Source: Streptomyces sp. B1I3 (GTDB lineage Bacteria; Actinomycetota; Actinomycetes; Streptomycetales; Streptomycetaceae). Taken from it: a stretch of DNA of 64,000 nucleotides. The stretch spans positions 186,001-250,000 of the forward strand of contig NZ_JAUSYD010000001.1 of the NCBI RefSeq assembly GCF_030816615.1. Direction: 5' to 3'. The notes under the pieces are model-generated. The model saw nothing but the letters and a program-made list of their open reading frames with translations. It did no database searches and was not told the origin of the DNA. Below, piece after piece: positions 1 to 7,931 of this stretch (position 1 is its first letter; every line of letters starts with the position of its first letter). The translations under genes were made by a program, and so were the position numbers.

Positions 1-721
1 GGATGGCGACACCGAGTCCGCGGGCAGCGAGATCGACAATGGCATCCGCGGCGCTGGCTTGCGCCGCGATCGCGGGTCTGAGGCCCTGTGCGGCGCAAGC
101 ACGATCGAACACTGTGCGCAGGCCGGTGCCAGGGGGCATGCACACGATCGGGTGGGCGACCACGTCGCGCAGAGTAACTCGCCGCTGTTTCGCCAAGGCG
201 TGCCCTGCCGGAACTGCCACGACGAGCCGCTCACTAATGATTGTCAACGCCTCCAGCCCGTCGGGGGTGGCGGTTGCGGTCCCCATAAGAGCCAGGTCGA
301 CGGTGCCGGCGCGCACCCCCTCGACGAGCCGGTCGGAATTGTCCTCCAGCAGTGAAATCTCCACCCCGGGGTGCGCCCGGTGAAACACAGAAAGCGCGTC
401 GAACAGTGGCGTGAGGGTGCAGCCTATGACCATCCCGACCACGAGCCGACCCCGAATCAGGTCGGCCACCTCACCCACCGCTTGGCCCACCGCCCCAGCC
501 GCGGCGAGCGCCGCGCGGGCGTGTTCGAGCGCGGCCTGTCCGGCGACGGTAAGGGTGGCAGTGCGCGCCGACCGGTCAAACAGCTCGGCACCGAGTTCAC
601 GTTCCAACTGGCGGATCTGGGCACTGACGCCGGACTGGCTGATGTGCACCCGCTCGGCGGCGCGAGTGAAGCTCTGCTCCTCAGCCACCGCGATGAAGTA
701 TTCCAGCTGCCTCAGCTCCAT
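1..721 (-). CDS. LysR family transcriptional regulator (C-terminus outside window)
   Basis: The reverse strand from the ATG at 721 reads MELRQLEYFIAVAEEQSFTR, the canonical start of a LysR winged helix-turn-helix, followed by a recognition-helix stretch with HISQSGVSAQIRQLE (about residues 28-42). After a linker, a type 2 periplasmic-binding-like co-inducer domain begins near residue 90 (GRLVVGMVIGCTLTPL) and continues to the window edge, so about 240 of an expected 290-310 residues are present. It is divergent from the SnoaL-like gene at 822, the usual arrangement for a LysR regulator and its target; autoregulation and control of that gene are inferred. The ligand is unknown. Confidence 0.9.
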   Translation of the reverse strand, partial: MELRQLEYFIAVAEEQSFTRAAERVHISQSGVSAQIRQLERELGAELFDRSARTATLTVAGQAALEHARAALAAAGAVGQAVGEVADLIRGRLVVGMVIGCTLTPLFDALSVFHRAHPGVEISLLEDNSDRLVEGVRAGTVDLALMGTATATPDGLEALTIISERLVVAVPAGHALAKQRRVTLRDVVAHPIVCMPPGTGLRTVFDRACAAQGLRPAIAAQASAADAIVDLAARGLGVAI

Positions 722-821
722 GACTGAAAATTCTAGCTTCTAGTAGATCCATCTGTTGGACTTCTGATTCAGGGGCGAGCACGCTAGGAAGCACCGAAGC
801 CACGACGTCAGGAGGAAACTC
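722..821. promoter_or_regulatory. Divergent promoter region with AT-rich LysR-type box
   Basis: This 100-bp gap separates the LysR gene from its divergent neighbour. At 730-748 it holds the AT-rich, partly symmetrical sequence ATTCTAGCTTCTAGTAGAT, unusual in so GC-rich a context and compatible with the T-N11-A type of LysR site. A strong ribosome binding site (AGGAGG, about 810-815) precedes the ATG at 822. The operator assignment is inference. Confidence 0.35.
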
Positions 822-1187
822 ATGCCGGAGTACGAGAAGGCCATGCGCCCCGAAGACATCACCCGCTTGTTCGTTGAACGATCTAACGCCGGTGACGCGG
901 CTGGGGTCGCCGCACTCTACGAAGAGGATGCAGTGATGGCCTACCCGCCCGGCGACCAGACGGTGGGCCGGGAAGCGATCCGTGCGCTATGGGAGAAGGT
1001 GCTGTCCAACCGCCCTCGCTTCGAGTTGGAACAACCACTGCCGACCCTGCTCAGCGGCGGCATCGCCCTCACCTCGACCCCGCCGAAGGACGGGGCCGGT
1101 GCCCGGGCGCAGGTCGTCCGGCGCCAGCCTGACGGAAGCTGGTTGCGCCTGCTCGACCAGCCCGAGTTCGTCCCGCTCCCCCGCTGA
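822..1187 (+). CDS. SnoaL-like / NTF2-fold protein (ketosteroid isomerase superfamily)
   Basis: This 121-residue protein has the size and pattern of the SnoaL/DUF4440 branch of the NTF2 fold: an N-terminal helix (EDITRLFVERSNAGDAAGV), then YEEDAVMAYPPG and a GREAIRALWEKVL segment that form the cone-shaped barrel. Such proteins are small soluble enzymes or ligand binders; the substrate cannot be read from sequence. The ATG is preceded by AGGAGG at a good distance. It is divergent from a LysR gene that probably controls it. The family call is firm, the function is not. Confidence 0.85.
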   Translation: MPEYEKAMRPEDITRLFVERSNAGDAAGVAALYEEDAVMAYPPGDQTVGREAIRALWEKVLSNRPRFELEQPLPTLLSGGIALTSTPPKDGAGARAQVVRRQPDGSWLRLLDQPEFVPLPR

Positions 1188-1194
1188 GCCCCGC

Positions 1195-2065
1195 CCTTCC
1201 TGGACGGCGTCGACCGGGAACTGGTCGCCCTGCGGATACGACCCATCATCAGCTGGGCTATGCCCTCCAGATGTGCACGGTCCGCTATGTCGGGCTGTTG
1301 CTGGAGGACCCCATCGCGGCGCCGTGGCCAGTGGTCGGCCACCTGGCCGCGCAGCTCGGGATCGAGAAACCGTCGTGCGTGAAGCGGTACGCCGAGCGGC
1401 TGAAGGCGGCGTTCGAGCACGCGTGGGATCCGGGGCGCCTACGGGTAGCACCCGTACGACAATCCGGAGTGGTCGACCAGGCTGTGGGCCGGCTGCGCCG
1501 GAGCCGGATGCTGGCTGCCGGGTGTCTCGGTGCCGGCCCGGCAGGTGCTGCCCGAGGTCCGCGGAATCGCGGAGAAGCCGATGCACGTCGCCGTGGCCGG
1601 GGCGGCGCACCGCGCTATCCCGTCCCCGTCGGCGGCCCTGGTGGCCACCCTGTGCGTGCCGGACGGCAGCCGGTACTCGGAGCTGGAGCGGCTGCACCGG
1701 CCGCCGAACCGGACGACGGGCACGGCCTTCGCTCGGTCCCTGGAGCGGGTCGACGAGATCGGCGCGTTCCACCTGGCCCGTTGAAGCTGCCGCAGATCCC
1801 GCCGAACCGGCTCCCGGCGCCGGCCCGGTACGGGCTGAGGTCCAGGTCCGCGAGCCTGGAGCAGGCTGCGGAGCCCCAGCGCACGGCGATGTTCACCACC
1901 GTGATGCGCCACTGGAGACCAAGGCGATCGACGAGGCGCTGGATCTGTTCTCCGTGCTGATGGTGACGAAGCTGATGAAGGACCTTCCCTCCTCCCTGGT
2001 GTCCCTCCTGGTCTCGGAGGCGTGCAACATCGGCTTGACCCCGGTGGCCCGCCAATACCCCCGCC
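1195..2065 (+). pseudogene. Tn3-family transposase relic (DUF4158 N-terminal part, frameshifted and internally deleted)
   Basis: Three reading frames must be joined to follow the protein. They give LDGVDRELVALR near 1200, then MCTVRYVGLLLEDP (from 1271) and PSCVKRYAERLKAAFEHAW, then LPGVSVPARQVLPEVRGIAE (about 1515-1575), LVATLCVPDGSRYSELERL and LERVDEIGAFHLAR, and finally ETKAIDEALDLFSVLM and EACNIGLTPVARQY near 2030-2060. This order is that of the N-terminal half of Tn3-family transposases. The junction before EACNIGLTPV skips a large stretch and no DDE catalytic core follows, so the gene is dead. No terminal inverted repeats or resolvase were found beside it. Confidence 0.8.
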
Positions 2066-2423
2066 GCGGCCGCTCAGTCCTGCGGGCGCCAGGACGGGCC
2101 AAGACGCCGGTCGCCTCGTGCGGCCTGCGCACCGAAGTCCCGCTCGGGTTCGGGCGCAAGGCGGTTGATGTGCCCGTGCCGGCAGCGCGTCGAGGGTTGC
2201 GCAGACCTGGCTGTGACGGGGACGGGTTCTGTTGTGTCCTGTCGGGTCGGCGATCCCGCGTGCGGCCGGCGTCGAGGATGTTCGCGGCCTCTGCGGCATG
2301 GGCGCTGTCCAGGACGATCAGCCCGCCGTCGAACACCTCGGGACCCACCGCAGCTGTCGGCCGGTGCCCGGCGCCCCACCTCCCCGCACGCCGCACACCT
2401 GGAAAACGAAGGACCGCTCGAGC
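2066..2423. other. Gene-free stretch between two pseudogenes
   Basis: No reading frame here resembles a known protein. The reverse strand around 2290-2345 contains EVFDGGLIVLDSAHAAEAAN, which has a protein-like composition and may be a scrap of a lost gene, but it has no recognisable start, RBS or homologue. Confidence 0.3.
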
Positions 2424-2766
2424 ATGACCGACCCAATCCGCGGCACCCGCCACGGCTCCGCCCCCGCCGCCCTGTCCGTGCTGGACTCCGCCATGACCGG
2501 CACCGGCCGGACCGCTGTGGAGGCGCTGGCCGGCAGCATCGAACTCACACGGCTCGCCGACCGGCGCGGCTTCACCCGCTACTGGGTGAACGAGCACCAC
2601 GCCAGGCCCCGGCGTCTCGGCCTCCAGCCCGCCCGTCCTGCTGTCCTTGTCCCGGCTCACCGCGGAGACCAGCAGGCTGCGGCTCGGCGCGGGCGGGATC
2701 ATGCTGCCCAACCATTCGCCACTGGTCGTCGCCGAACAGTTCGGCCTGCTGTGGTGCTCCAGCCGT
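2424..2766 (+). pseudogene. LLM-class flavin-dependent oxidoreductase, truncated and frameshifted
   Basis: From ATG 2424 the frame encodes a typical start of luciferase-like monooxygenases of the MsnO8/YhbW type: LSVLDSAMTGTGRTAVEALA, then [16 protein letters not shown]. Near 2600 the frame is lost, and the next family block ([35 protein letters not shown]) continues in another frame from about 2645 to 2763. The remaining two thirds of the usual roughly 340-residue enzyme are absent. The gene therefore is a remnant and no activity is expected. Confidence 0.75.
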
Positions 2767-2896
2767 AGGTCATGGTCTTGCTGGTGGGATCGTGTGGTCG
2801 GCATCCCGACGTGCCGCTCGCGGGCGCACGGCCGGATCGAGCCTCCGACGTCCCACTGTCGAGTGGAGGCCGGACCCGCGTGGCACCCGCCCTCGT

Positions 2897-3739
2897 CTAT
2901 CCGAGCGTGAGCATCGCCTCGGTCACCTCGCCGACCGCCGTATCGGGGATCGCGGTGGCGGCCTCCTCGAGGACGAGCAGCCGTGCCCCGGGGATCTCGC
3001 GCGCGATCGCCTCACCGTTACCGACGGGGAAGAACCGGTCGCGGCGGCCGTGGACGACGAGCGTGGGGACCTCGATCTCGGGCAGGCGCTCGCGCCAGCG
3101 GGGTGTGCAGTCGAGCCTGGAGAACACCATGCCCATCTGGTTGGCCATCTGGACCGGTGGTGCGGTGCCGGGCGTGCGGTCCCAGATGCGCGCAGCGATA
3201 GCGCGCGCGGCGACGGGATCTTCGCCGAGGATCTCCGCGCCGGCGGCGGCGAAATCCGCAACTGCCTCGCGGTCGGTCCAATCGGGCATCGGCCGCCCGA
3301 ACAGCCGGCTCATCGTCGCCCGGTCGTGGTCGGGGAGGTCGTCGTCGGGCGGGCCAGGGGCAACCGCGCGGGTGCCGACCAGGGTGAGCGCCGAGAACGC
3401 GCCCGGGTGGTCGAGCACGGCCACCTGCGCGACCATCCCTGCGACGCCGATCCCCGCGATGTGCGCAGGCCCCCCGCCGAGCACGCCAGCGAGGGCCGCC
3501 GCGTCGGCGGCGAGGCCGCGCAGGGTGTAGGCGGGCGCCTCCGGATCCTTCGTCGTCGACTGCCCGCTGTCGCGCAGGTCGTAGCGCACCACACAGCGCC
3601 CACCAGCGGCGAGGCGCTCGCAGAGCGCATCGGGCCAGGACAGCATGGTCGTCCCGCCCACGAGCAGGACGAGTGGCGCGTCGTCGTCACCGAACGACTG
3701 GATGCCCAAGGCGATTTCATTGGCGTTGACAGTGGTCAT
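2897..3739 (-). CDS. Alpha/beta-hydrolase fold protein lacking catalytic Ser and His
   Basis: The 280-residue product has the core of small alpha/beta-hydrolases: oxyanion-loop region [10 protein letters not shown] (24-33), [10 protein letters not shown] (53-62), the nucleophile elbow around 94-104, a cap region, and [15 protein letters not shown] carrying the acid Asp. At the elbow, however, the motif reads [14 protein letters not shown], with Gly98 in the position of the nucleophilic Ser, and the C-terminal segment [13 protein letters not shown] has Thr where the catalytic His is expected (normally GMGHxxP). It probably is not a hydrolase in the usual sense; a binding or non-hydrolytic role is possible. 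It lies 4 bp after the RibD-like gene on the same strand, so the two form an operon. Confidence 0.85.
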   Translation of the reverse strand: MTTVNANEIALGIQSFGDDDAPLVLLVGGTTMLSWPDALCERLAAGGRCVVRYDLRDSGQSTTKDPEAPAYTLRGLAADAAALAGVLGGGPAHIAGIGVAGMVAQVAVLDHPGAFSALTLVGTRAVAPGPPDDDLPDHDRATMSRLFGRPMPDWTDREAVADFAAAGAEILGEDPVAARAIAARIWDRTPGTAPPVQMANQMGMVFSRLDCTPRWRERLPEIEVPTLVVHGRRDRFFPVGNGEAIAREIPGARLLVLEEAATAIPDTAVGEVTEAMLTLG

Positions 3740-3743
3740 CGGT

Positions 3744-4361
3744 TCACCGGAGAACGTCGTAGGTCAGGTGCGTCGCGGTCGATGTCGAGAGCACGCTCCG
3801 CTGCACCAACGTGCGCGGCGCTCCGCCGGTGAACAGTGGTGTCCCGGCGCCCAGCACGATGGGCGCGAGGTGCAGCGTCAGCGCGTCGACCAGCCCGGCG
3901 TCGAGCGCCGAGCCGATCGTGGCGCCGCCGCCCATGAGGATGACGTCGAGGTCCTTGCCGCTGTCCGCCGACGCCGCCTCGGCACGCTCGCGCGCGGTGG
4001 TGACGGCGTCGGGCAGACCGGTCGTGACGAACGTCCAGTCGAGGTTGGTTGTCCGCACCGACTCCGGCGGCGAGTTCGTCACGACGACGAACGCGGGGGT
4101 GCCGACCTCGCCCGCGCCGTAGCCGGACGTGTCGTCCCAGCCTTCAGGCCCGTCGACCACGTCGAAGAGGTGGCGGCCGAGGACGACGGCACCCGAACGG
4201 GCAGTCCCCTCGCGCAGGAACCGGCGGTCGTCGGGGTCGTCGGAGAACGCCCACGTGTGCAGGGCCTCGCCGCCGGTGCCCAGGCCGTTGTCCGGGCCGG
4301 GGTCGGGTCCGGTGACGAAGCCGTCGAGAGAGACCGAGATGTCAGCGATGATTCGAGTCAT
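3744..4361 (-). CDS. Dihydrofolate reductase family protein (RibD C-terminal domain-like)
   Basis: The 205-residue protein begins MTRIIADISVSLDGFVTGPD, the typical first strand of RibD/DHFR-like reductases in actinomycetes, has GAVVLGRHLFDVVDGPEGWD in the middle and ends with DVILMGGGATIGSALDAGLV (nucleotide-binding GGG loop) and LHLAPIVLGAGTPLF. Members are NADPH-binding cytoplasmic reductases of mostly unknown substrate, not genuine folate enzymes. It is the first gene of a two-gene operon with the hydrolase-like gene 4 bp downstream. No clear Shine-Dalgarno precedes the ATG at 4361. Confidence 0.9.
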   Translation of the reverse strand: MTRIIADISVSLDGFVTGPDPGPDNGLGTGGEALHTWAFSDDPDDRRFLREGTARSGAVVLGRHLFDVVDGPEGWDDTSGYGAGEVGTPAFVVVTNSPPESVRTTNLDWTFVTTGLPDAVTTARERAEAASADSGKDLDVILMGGGATIGSALDAGLVDALTLHLAPIVLGAGTPLFTGGAPRTLVQRSVLSTSTATHLTYDVLR

Positions 4362-4780
4362 ACCAGGGCAGACCCGATCCGCCGCCCGAACTCATCGCTC
4401 ACGGACGAGCGTATGGCGGATGCGAACTCGATGGCACGCCGCGACAGCACGCCGCACGAGACGGCACGTCGGGCGTACAGCGGACGATGCCCCCGAGTGC
4501 CTCGAAGACGCATATGCACAGGCCGAGGGATGTGGCCTCTTTGGTGCTCGAAATGGCGCTCGGAACGGCCAGGTGAGGGGTTGCGGCCGCGCTGCCGTGA
4601 TGAGTACGACGTTCGACGTGTGGGGCGCGGCCACAACCACTTGGAGCGCTCAGTACAGGCCAGCTGATCGACGGGTACGGCCACCGCTGATCATCGGTGC
4701 GTGAATACCGACGATCTTGCGTTGGTCGCGGGTCACAGCGTGGACCCTGCCTGCTGGCAGCCCGCACGGCTCCGCGCCCA

Positions 4781-4803
4781 CGGTGTGCACGCCGTGCACA
4801 CCG
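4781..4803. repeat. Perfect 10-bp inverted repeat
   Basis: CGGTGTGCAC and GTGCACACCG are exact reverse complements separated by GCC. It sits about 225 bp upstream of the next gene. The absence of a following T-run argues against a classical terminator, so an operator is as likely. Confidence 0.6.
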
Positions 4804-4984
4804 CGTATCTTGAGGGCCGGTCCATCGCCACCCTCCCTCGTTCTCGGCAGCTGTTGACGCACGGGACACGGGCGTGTGCGGTGCAGGCTCGGGCGATGGT
4901 GCCGGTGTGCTTTCCCTCGTGCATCGCCGCGTCCGCCGCGCGCAGCAGGACCGGACCAGGCCGAAGCCGTCGCGGACAGCACGG

Positions 4985-5010
4985 ATCGCACCACACAATC
5001 GCACCACACA
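4985..5010 (+). repeat. 13-bp tandem duplication upstream of a hypothetical gene
   Basis: Two adjacent exact copies of ATCGCACCACACA lie 18 bp before the start codon at 5028, overlapping the place where promoter or leader elements would be expected. Confidence 0.8.
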
Positions 5011-5027
5011 AGGGGACACCAGACACC

Positions 5028-5741
5028 ATGGGCAAACAGCGCATCACCGTCTGTCTGCCGCCCGTCCGCCCCGACGGGCTGAAGAAGGCGATCGGGCAGG
5101 CCATGGCCCCCTTCTATTACGACCGTGAGGACCGTCCCCATCCGGACTGGGTGGGCGAGTGGAGCTACTGGTTCGTCTCCGGAGCAGGCTGTCTCTTCGA
5201 CGTCATGCCCGGCCACGAGGACGACCCCCGGCTCGTGCGGTACGACGACTGGACCGCACCCGAGGACCTGCCGCCCTTCCGCTGTCACGGCGGCCCGCGC
5301 GCCATCCTCGACCTCGACACGGCCCGCGCCACCGTGGCCCGCCGGGCGGGCGGCACCTGGACGGCGTACCACACCTTCGCCGACCGCTACCCGCCCGTGC
5401 TGCCCTTCCACCACTTCGCCGAGCGGGCCAGGCCCCTGGAGCCCGAACATGCCAGGGAGGCGGCAGTGGCTTCCTTCCGTTCACAGCCCTTGATCCAGGC
5501 GATCGAGGCCGATCCCTTCCTGGAAGCGCGGTTCACCTCCGACCCCGCCCTCCACTTCGACGAGGACCTGGAGACCCACGTCGCCCGCCATGTAGCCGCC
5601 GTGCTCTCCACCCCCGCCCTGCTCACCCTCGACGGGCGGTGGGTGGAGGGAGGCGGCCCCGACTACGAGCAGATGTTCAACGCCTACCTGGACGGCCTGC
5701 CTGGCGACACAATGGTCGTGCGGGTCCTCTACCACTCGTGA
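5028..5741 (+). CDS. Hypothetical protein, 237 aa
   Basis: The ATG at 5028 was chosen because the protein from there (MGKQRITVCLPPVRPDGLKK) looks coding throughout, while the upstream open extension has atypical composition. The product is soluble, acidic and rich in Trp/Tyr/Asp (WVGEWSYWFVSGAGCLFDVM, near 45-64), with the C-terminal part DGLPGDTMVVRVLYHS. No signal peptide or membrane segment is visible. I do not recognise a domain; the pattern is that of the many uncharacterised Streptomyces cytosolic proteins. The gene stands alone, with IS relics downstream on the opposite strand. Confidence 0.75.
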   Translation: MGKQRITVCLPPVRPDGLKKAIGQAMAPFYYDREDRPHPDWVGEWSYWFVSGAGCLFDVMPGHEDDPRLVRYDDWTAPEDLPPFRCHGGPRAILDLDTARATVARRAGGTWTAYHTFADRYPPVLPFHHFAERARPLEPEHAREAAVASFRSQPLIQAIEADPFLEARFTSDPALHFDEDLETHVARHVAAVLSTPALLTLDGRWVEGGGPDYEQMFNAYLDGLPGDTMVVRVLYHS

Positions 5742-5769
5742 CGGACCAGAAGTGGGCCACGGCCCAGTT

Positions 5770-5859
5770 GTGTTGACCCGCAGCATTGTTCACTCGGCTG
5801 ATCGGGGGCTGGCCTCCGAGTGAGGTGTGGCAGCGATGGTGGTTGTAGGTGTGGAGGAA
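5770..5859 (-). mobile_element. IS481-like transposase C-terminal remnant
   Basis: The reverse strand encodes FLHTYNHHRCHTSLGGQPP then ISRVNNAAGQH, the end of the integrase core of IS481-family transposases (usually FLHxYNHHRPHxxLGGxPPxSRV). Nothing else of that element is present; the frame upstream passes directly into an IS5-type fragment. Confidence 0.7.
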
Positions 5860-6110
5860 GTCCGCACCGCCGCGTCCGCCCGAACCTGTGCTTCCCGGAG
5901 CATCCGCTCGAAGGGGCCGTCCTTGGCCCATCGACGGAGCGGGTGTGGAGCGTGGCCCAGGATCCGGACCGCTGTGGCACGTCCCGCCAGGCCGTGCCCG
6001 ACCGGAACTTCCAGACGATCCCGTTCAGGAGCGTCCGGTCATCCAGCCGCTCCCGCTCCCGCTCCGAACGTGGGAGCAGAGGGCGGACGAACTCCCATTC
6101 GGTTCCGACG
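5860..6110 (-). mobile_element. IS5-family transposase N-terminal remnant (DUF4096-like), frameshifted
   Basis: The reverse strand reads LLPRSERERERLDDRTLLNG and IVWKFRSGTAWRDVPQRSGS, then in another frame RWAKDGPFERMLREAQ. This is the N-terminal helix-turn-helix region of IS5-group transposases (typically LLNGIVWKxRTGxxWRDLPxR ... RRWxxDGTWERML). It abuts the IS481 tail on the same strand, so two unrelated elements were joined by deletion or nested insertion. Confidence 0.7.
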
Positions 6111-6175
6111 GTTCATGGCGCTGTATCAGACAACCATGATCCACTGATCGAGATCACACAGATACTGACCCCCGC

Positions 6176-6559
6176 CTACGGCAGCGGTGCATGCATCGAC
6201 TGCGATCCGTGCCCGGCGAGATAGAGCTTCATGGCGCACTCATCTTCTGCCTCGATGAACACGTGTTGCCCCCAGTGAGCACTGAGACGGTGCGCGACAT
6301 CGACCAGCCGGCGCCGTTCCTCCGGCGAGTATGCAGGAAACCGGACCCAACCTCGTTCGGCGATGGCGTTGCCGAGATCGCTGAACAACACCACCCGCGC
6401 GCGCTGCTCTTCCTCCTCGGTCAGCGGCGTAGAGCCGCCTTCCGCGGGCTGCACACGGACGTCGTACAGGTCTCGGATCACTGGCTTCTCACGATTCGTG
6501 GCGGCTGTTTCGGAGAGACTGTCGACGCAGCCGGTGGCCGCATCTGCCGGACTGTCCAA
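6176..6559 (-). CDS. Hypothetical protein, 127 aa
   Basis: The start is a TTG at 6559, chosen because GAGGAGAG lies at the right distance upstream. The product is small, charged and soluble, with a helical middle (LTEEEEQRARVVLFSDLGNA) and the motif WVRFPAYSPEERRRLVDVAH. A shorter version could start at the in-frame GTG before IRDLYDVRV. No family is recognised. It lies between IS relics and an acetyltransferase gene on the same strand, with about 120 bp separating them. Confidence 0.55.
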   Translation of the reverse strand: MDSPADAATGCVDSLSETAATNREKPVIRDLYDVRVQPAEGGSTPLTEEEEQRARVVLFSDLGNAIAERGWVRFPAYSPEERRRLVDVAHRLSAHWGQHVFIEAEDECAMKLYLAGHGSQSMHAPLP

Positions 6560-6640
6560 GCGTCTCTCCTCGCCGGAATGCCACGCCCCACGACCTACGG
6601 CACTCGGACGCCACGGCTCTCACCGAGGCCACTTCGACGA

Positions 6641-6676
6641 CAGCTCCTGGTCGCGGCCATCAACGAATGGCTTTGA
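6641..6676 (+). mobile_element. Possible last codons of an IS5-type transposase
   Basis: The plus strand ends with RRQLLVAAINEWL and a stop. The ending VAAINEWL is characteristic of the C-terminus of many IS5-family transposases. Only about a dozen codons are left, so chance similarity cannot be excluded. Confidence 0.25.
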
Positions 6677-6680
6677 CCAC

Positions 6681-7181
6681 TCATGCAGCGCGCTGCATGC
6701 ACACCAGCCGATCCCGCTCCTCCCATGACTGGGTGACGGCGAAGCCGAGTCGTTCGTACAGGGCAATGTCCCCGGTCCGCCACTCCCACACCGACAGCCG
6801 GACGGTGTCCACGCCGTTCTCCGCAGCATGAGCGAGCGCGGCGCCGAGCAAGGCGGACGCAATGCCCCGGCCACGGAACTCAGGATCGGTCCAGAGCCTC
6901 TTGATCTCCGACTGCCCATCGGTCAGGGAGGTCACTACCAGACAGCCCACAGTGGCGTCCCCCAGGAGAGCCACCAACACGACGTCGCCGGCGAATGCGA
7001 TCCGAGGGCCGGTGATCTCTGCCCGGTAGCGATCCGGCAGCCCGTCCACATCGGTAACCGGTTCGCCTTTCTCAGCCTCGGTCCGCAAATGGTAGGCCGC
7101 CAGCAAGGCAGCCAGACCGCCTTCGATCGAGGGAGTCCGGTCTGGCCAGCGGACTATGGCAACCTCGCGGCGATCAGTCAT
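6681..7181 (-). CDS. GNAT family N-acetyltransferase
   Basis: From the ATG at 7181 the 166-residue product has the GNAT fold: an N-terminal helical part, strand VVLVALLGDATVGCLVV, the beta4 segment EIKRLWTDPEFRGRGIASAL with the acetyl-CoA pyrophosphate loop RGRGIA, then the C-terminal LYERLGFAVTQSWEERDRLV. It is a soluble acyl-CoA-dependent transferase; the acceptor is unknown. The open frame extends about 60 codons upstream of 7181, but that extension has no RBS and no GNAT-like sequence. Monocistronic by spacing. Confidence 0.88.
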   Translation of the reverse strand: MTDRREVAIVRWPDRTPSIEGGLAALLAAYHLRTEAEKGEPVTDVDGLPDRYRAEITGPRIAFAGDVVLVALLGDATVGCLVVTSLTDGQSEIKRLWTDPEFRGRGIASALLGAALAHAAENGVDTVRLSVWEWRTGDIALYERLGFAVTQSWEERDRLVCMQRAA

Positions 7182-7931
7182 GACATCAGCATCACACGAC
7201 AGAGACCGCGCTCCACGCGAGCCCCGGAGGAGCGCTTCCGACACGCAGGCCGTGTCGGCCTGGCCGCCGAACCGGTAGTCGGAAGCGGCTCCGTGTGCCC
7301 CGCCAGAGCCAGCCGAGATCCAGCGGTCGCCGGGCACTTCTCCGCCAAGGAGATCCGGCTCCACGGGTTCGGAGTGAAGACCCTGCGCAATGGCACCCTA
7401 CGCGGACACGCTTGTTTCCGCGGACTCCGTGACCTGGTGTGAGGACGCCCGCTACTCCGCCCCGCTGCACGGCCGACCCCGCAAAAAGGCGCTGACTGTC
7501 CCAACTGGGCGATCCGCTTGCACCGGCGCGCCGGTCCGGCAACACCTCTCACCTGTCGCCTGCCCCCTCCGGAGGAACAGCACTTCCACACCGCCCCCAC
7601 TACCACCGGCTTCCGGTTGGCCCCGGCCCCGGCAGTCCCAAGTCCCTCCCCTCGCCCGCAGGCAGTTCCCGTGCCCTCCCAAGCAGCGCGTTTCCGACTG
7701 CGCCCCCGAGGCGCTCGCCGAGAACGTCCACGCACGTGATCGACCCAGACCGTGAAGAACAAGCGTCAGCGGATCAGGCCGCCCGCCCGGCACTTGTACG
7801 CTACGCATTCATTTGACTACTCTGCGCTATGGGCGATGACCTCCTCCCTGGTCAGCGTGACCTCCGGCTGCCCTGACACTGGCGTAGTTCCCGGTCGTCG
7901 TCCCACACTTCCGACGAGCATGAGGGTGCAA
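7182..7931. other. Gene-free 750-bp stretch before a secreted protein gene
   Basis: Frames here are open by base composition only; no start with a good RBS or recognisable product was found on either strand. The last part (about 7790-7830) is lower in GC (ACGCTACGCATTCATTTGAC) and probably carries the promoter of the gene at 7932. Confidence 0.4.

Larger units (their letters stand above)
4362..5027. other. Gene-free 666-bp stretch with a perfect inverted repeat and a tandem duplication
   Basis: No open frame here has a recognisable product. At 4781-4803 lies a perfect inverted repeat, CGGTGTGCAC-GCC-GTGCACACCG, a possible operator or RNA hairpin; no T-run follows. At 4985-5010, just before the next gene, the 13-mer ATCGCACCACACA is repeated head to tail without mismatch. 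Confidence 0.5.
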
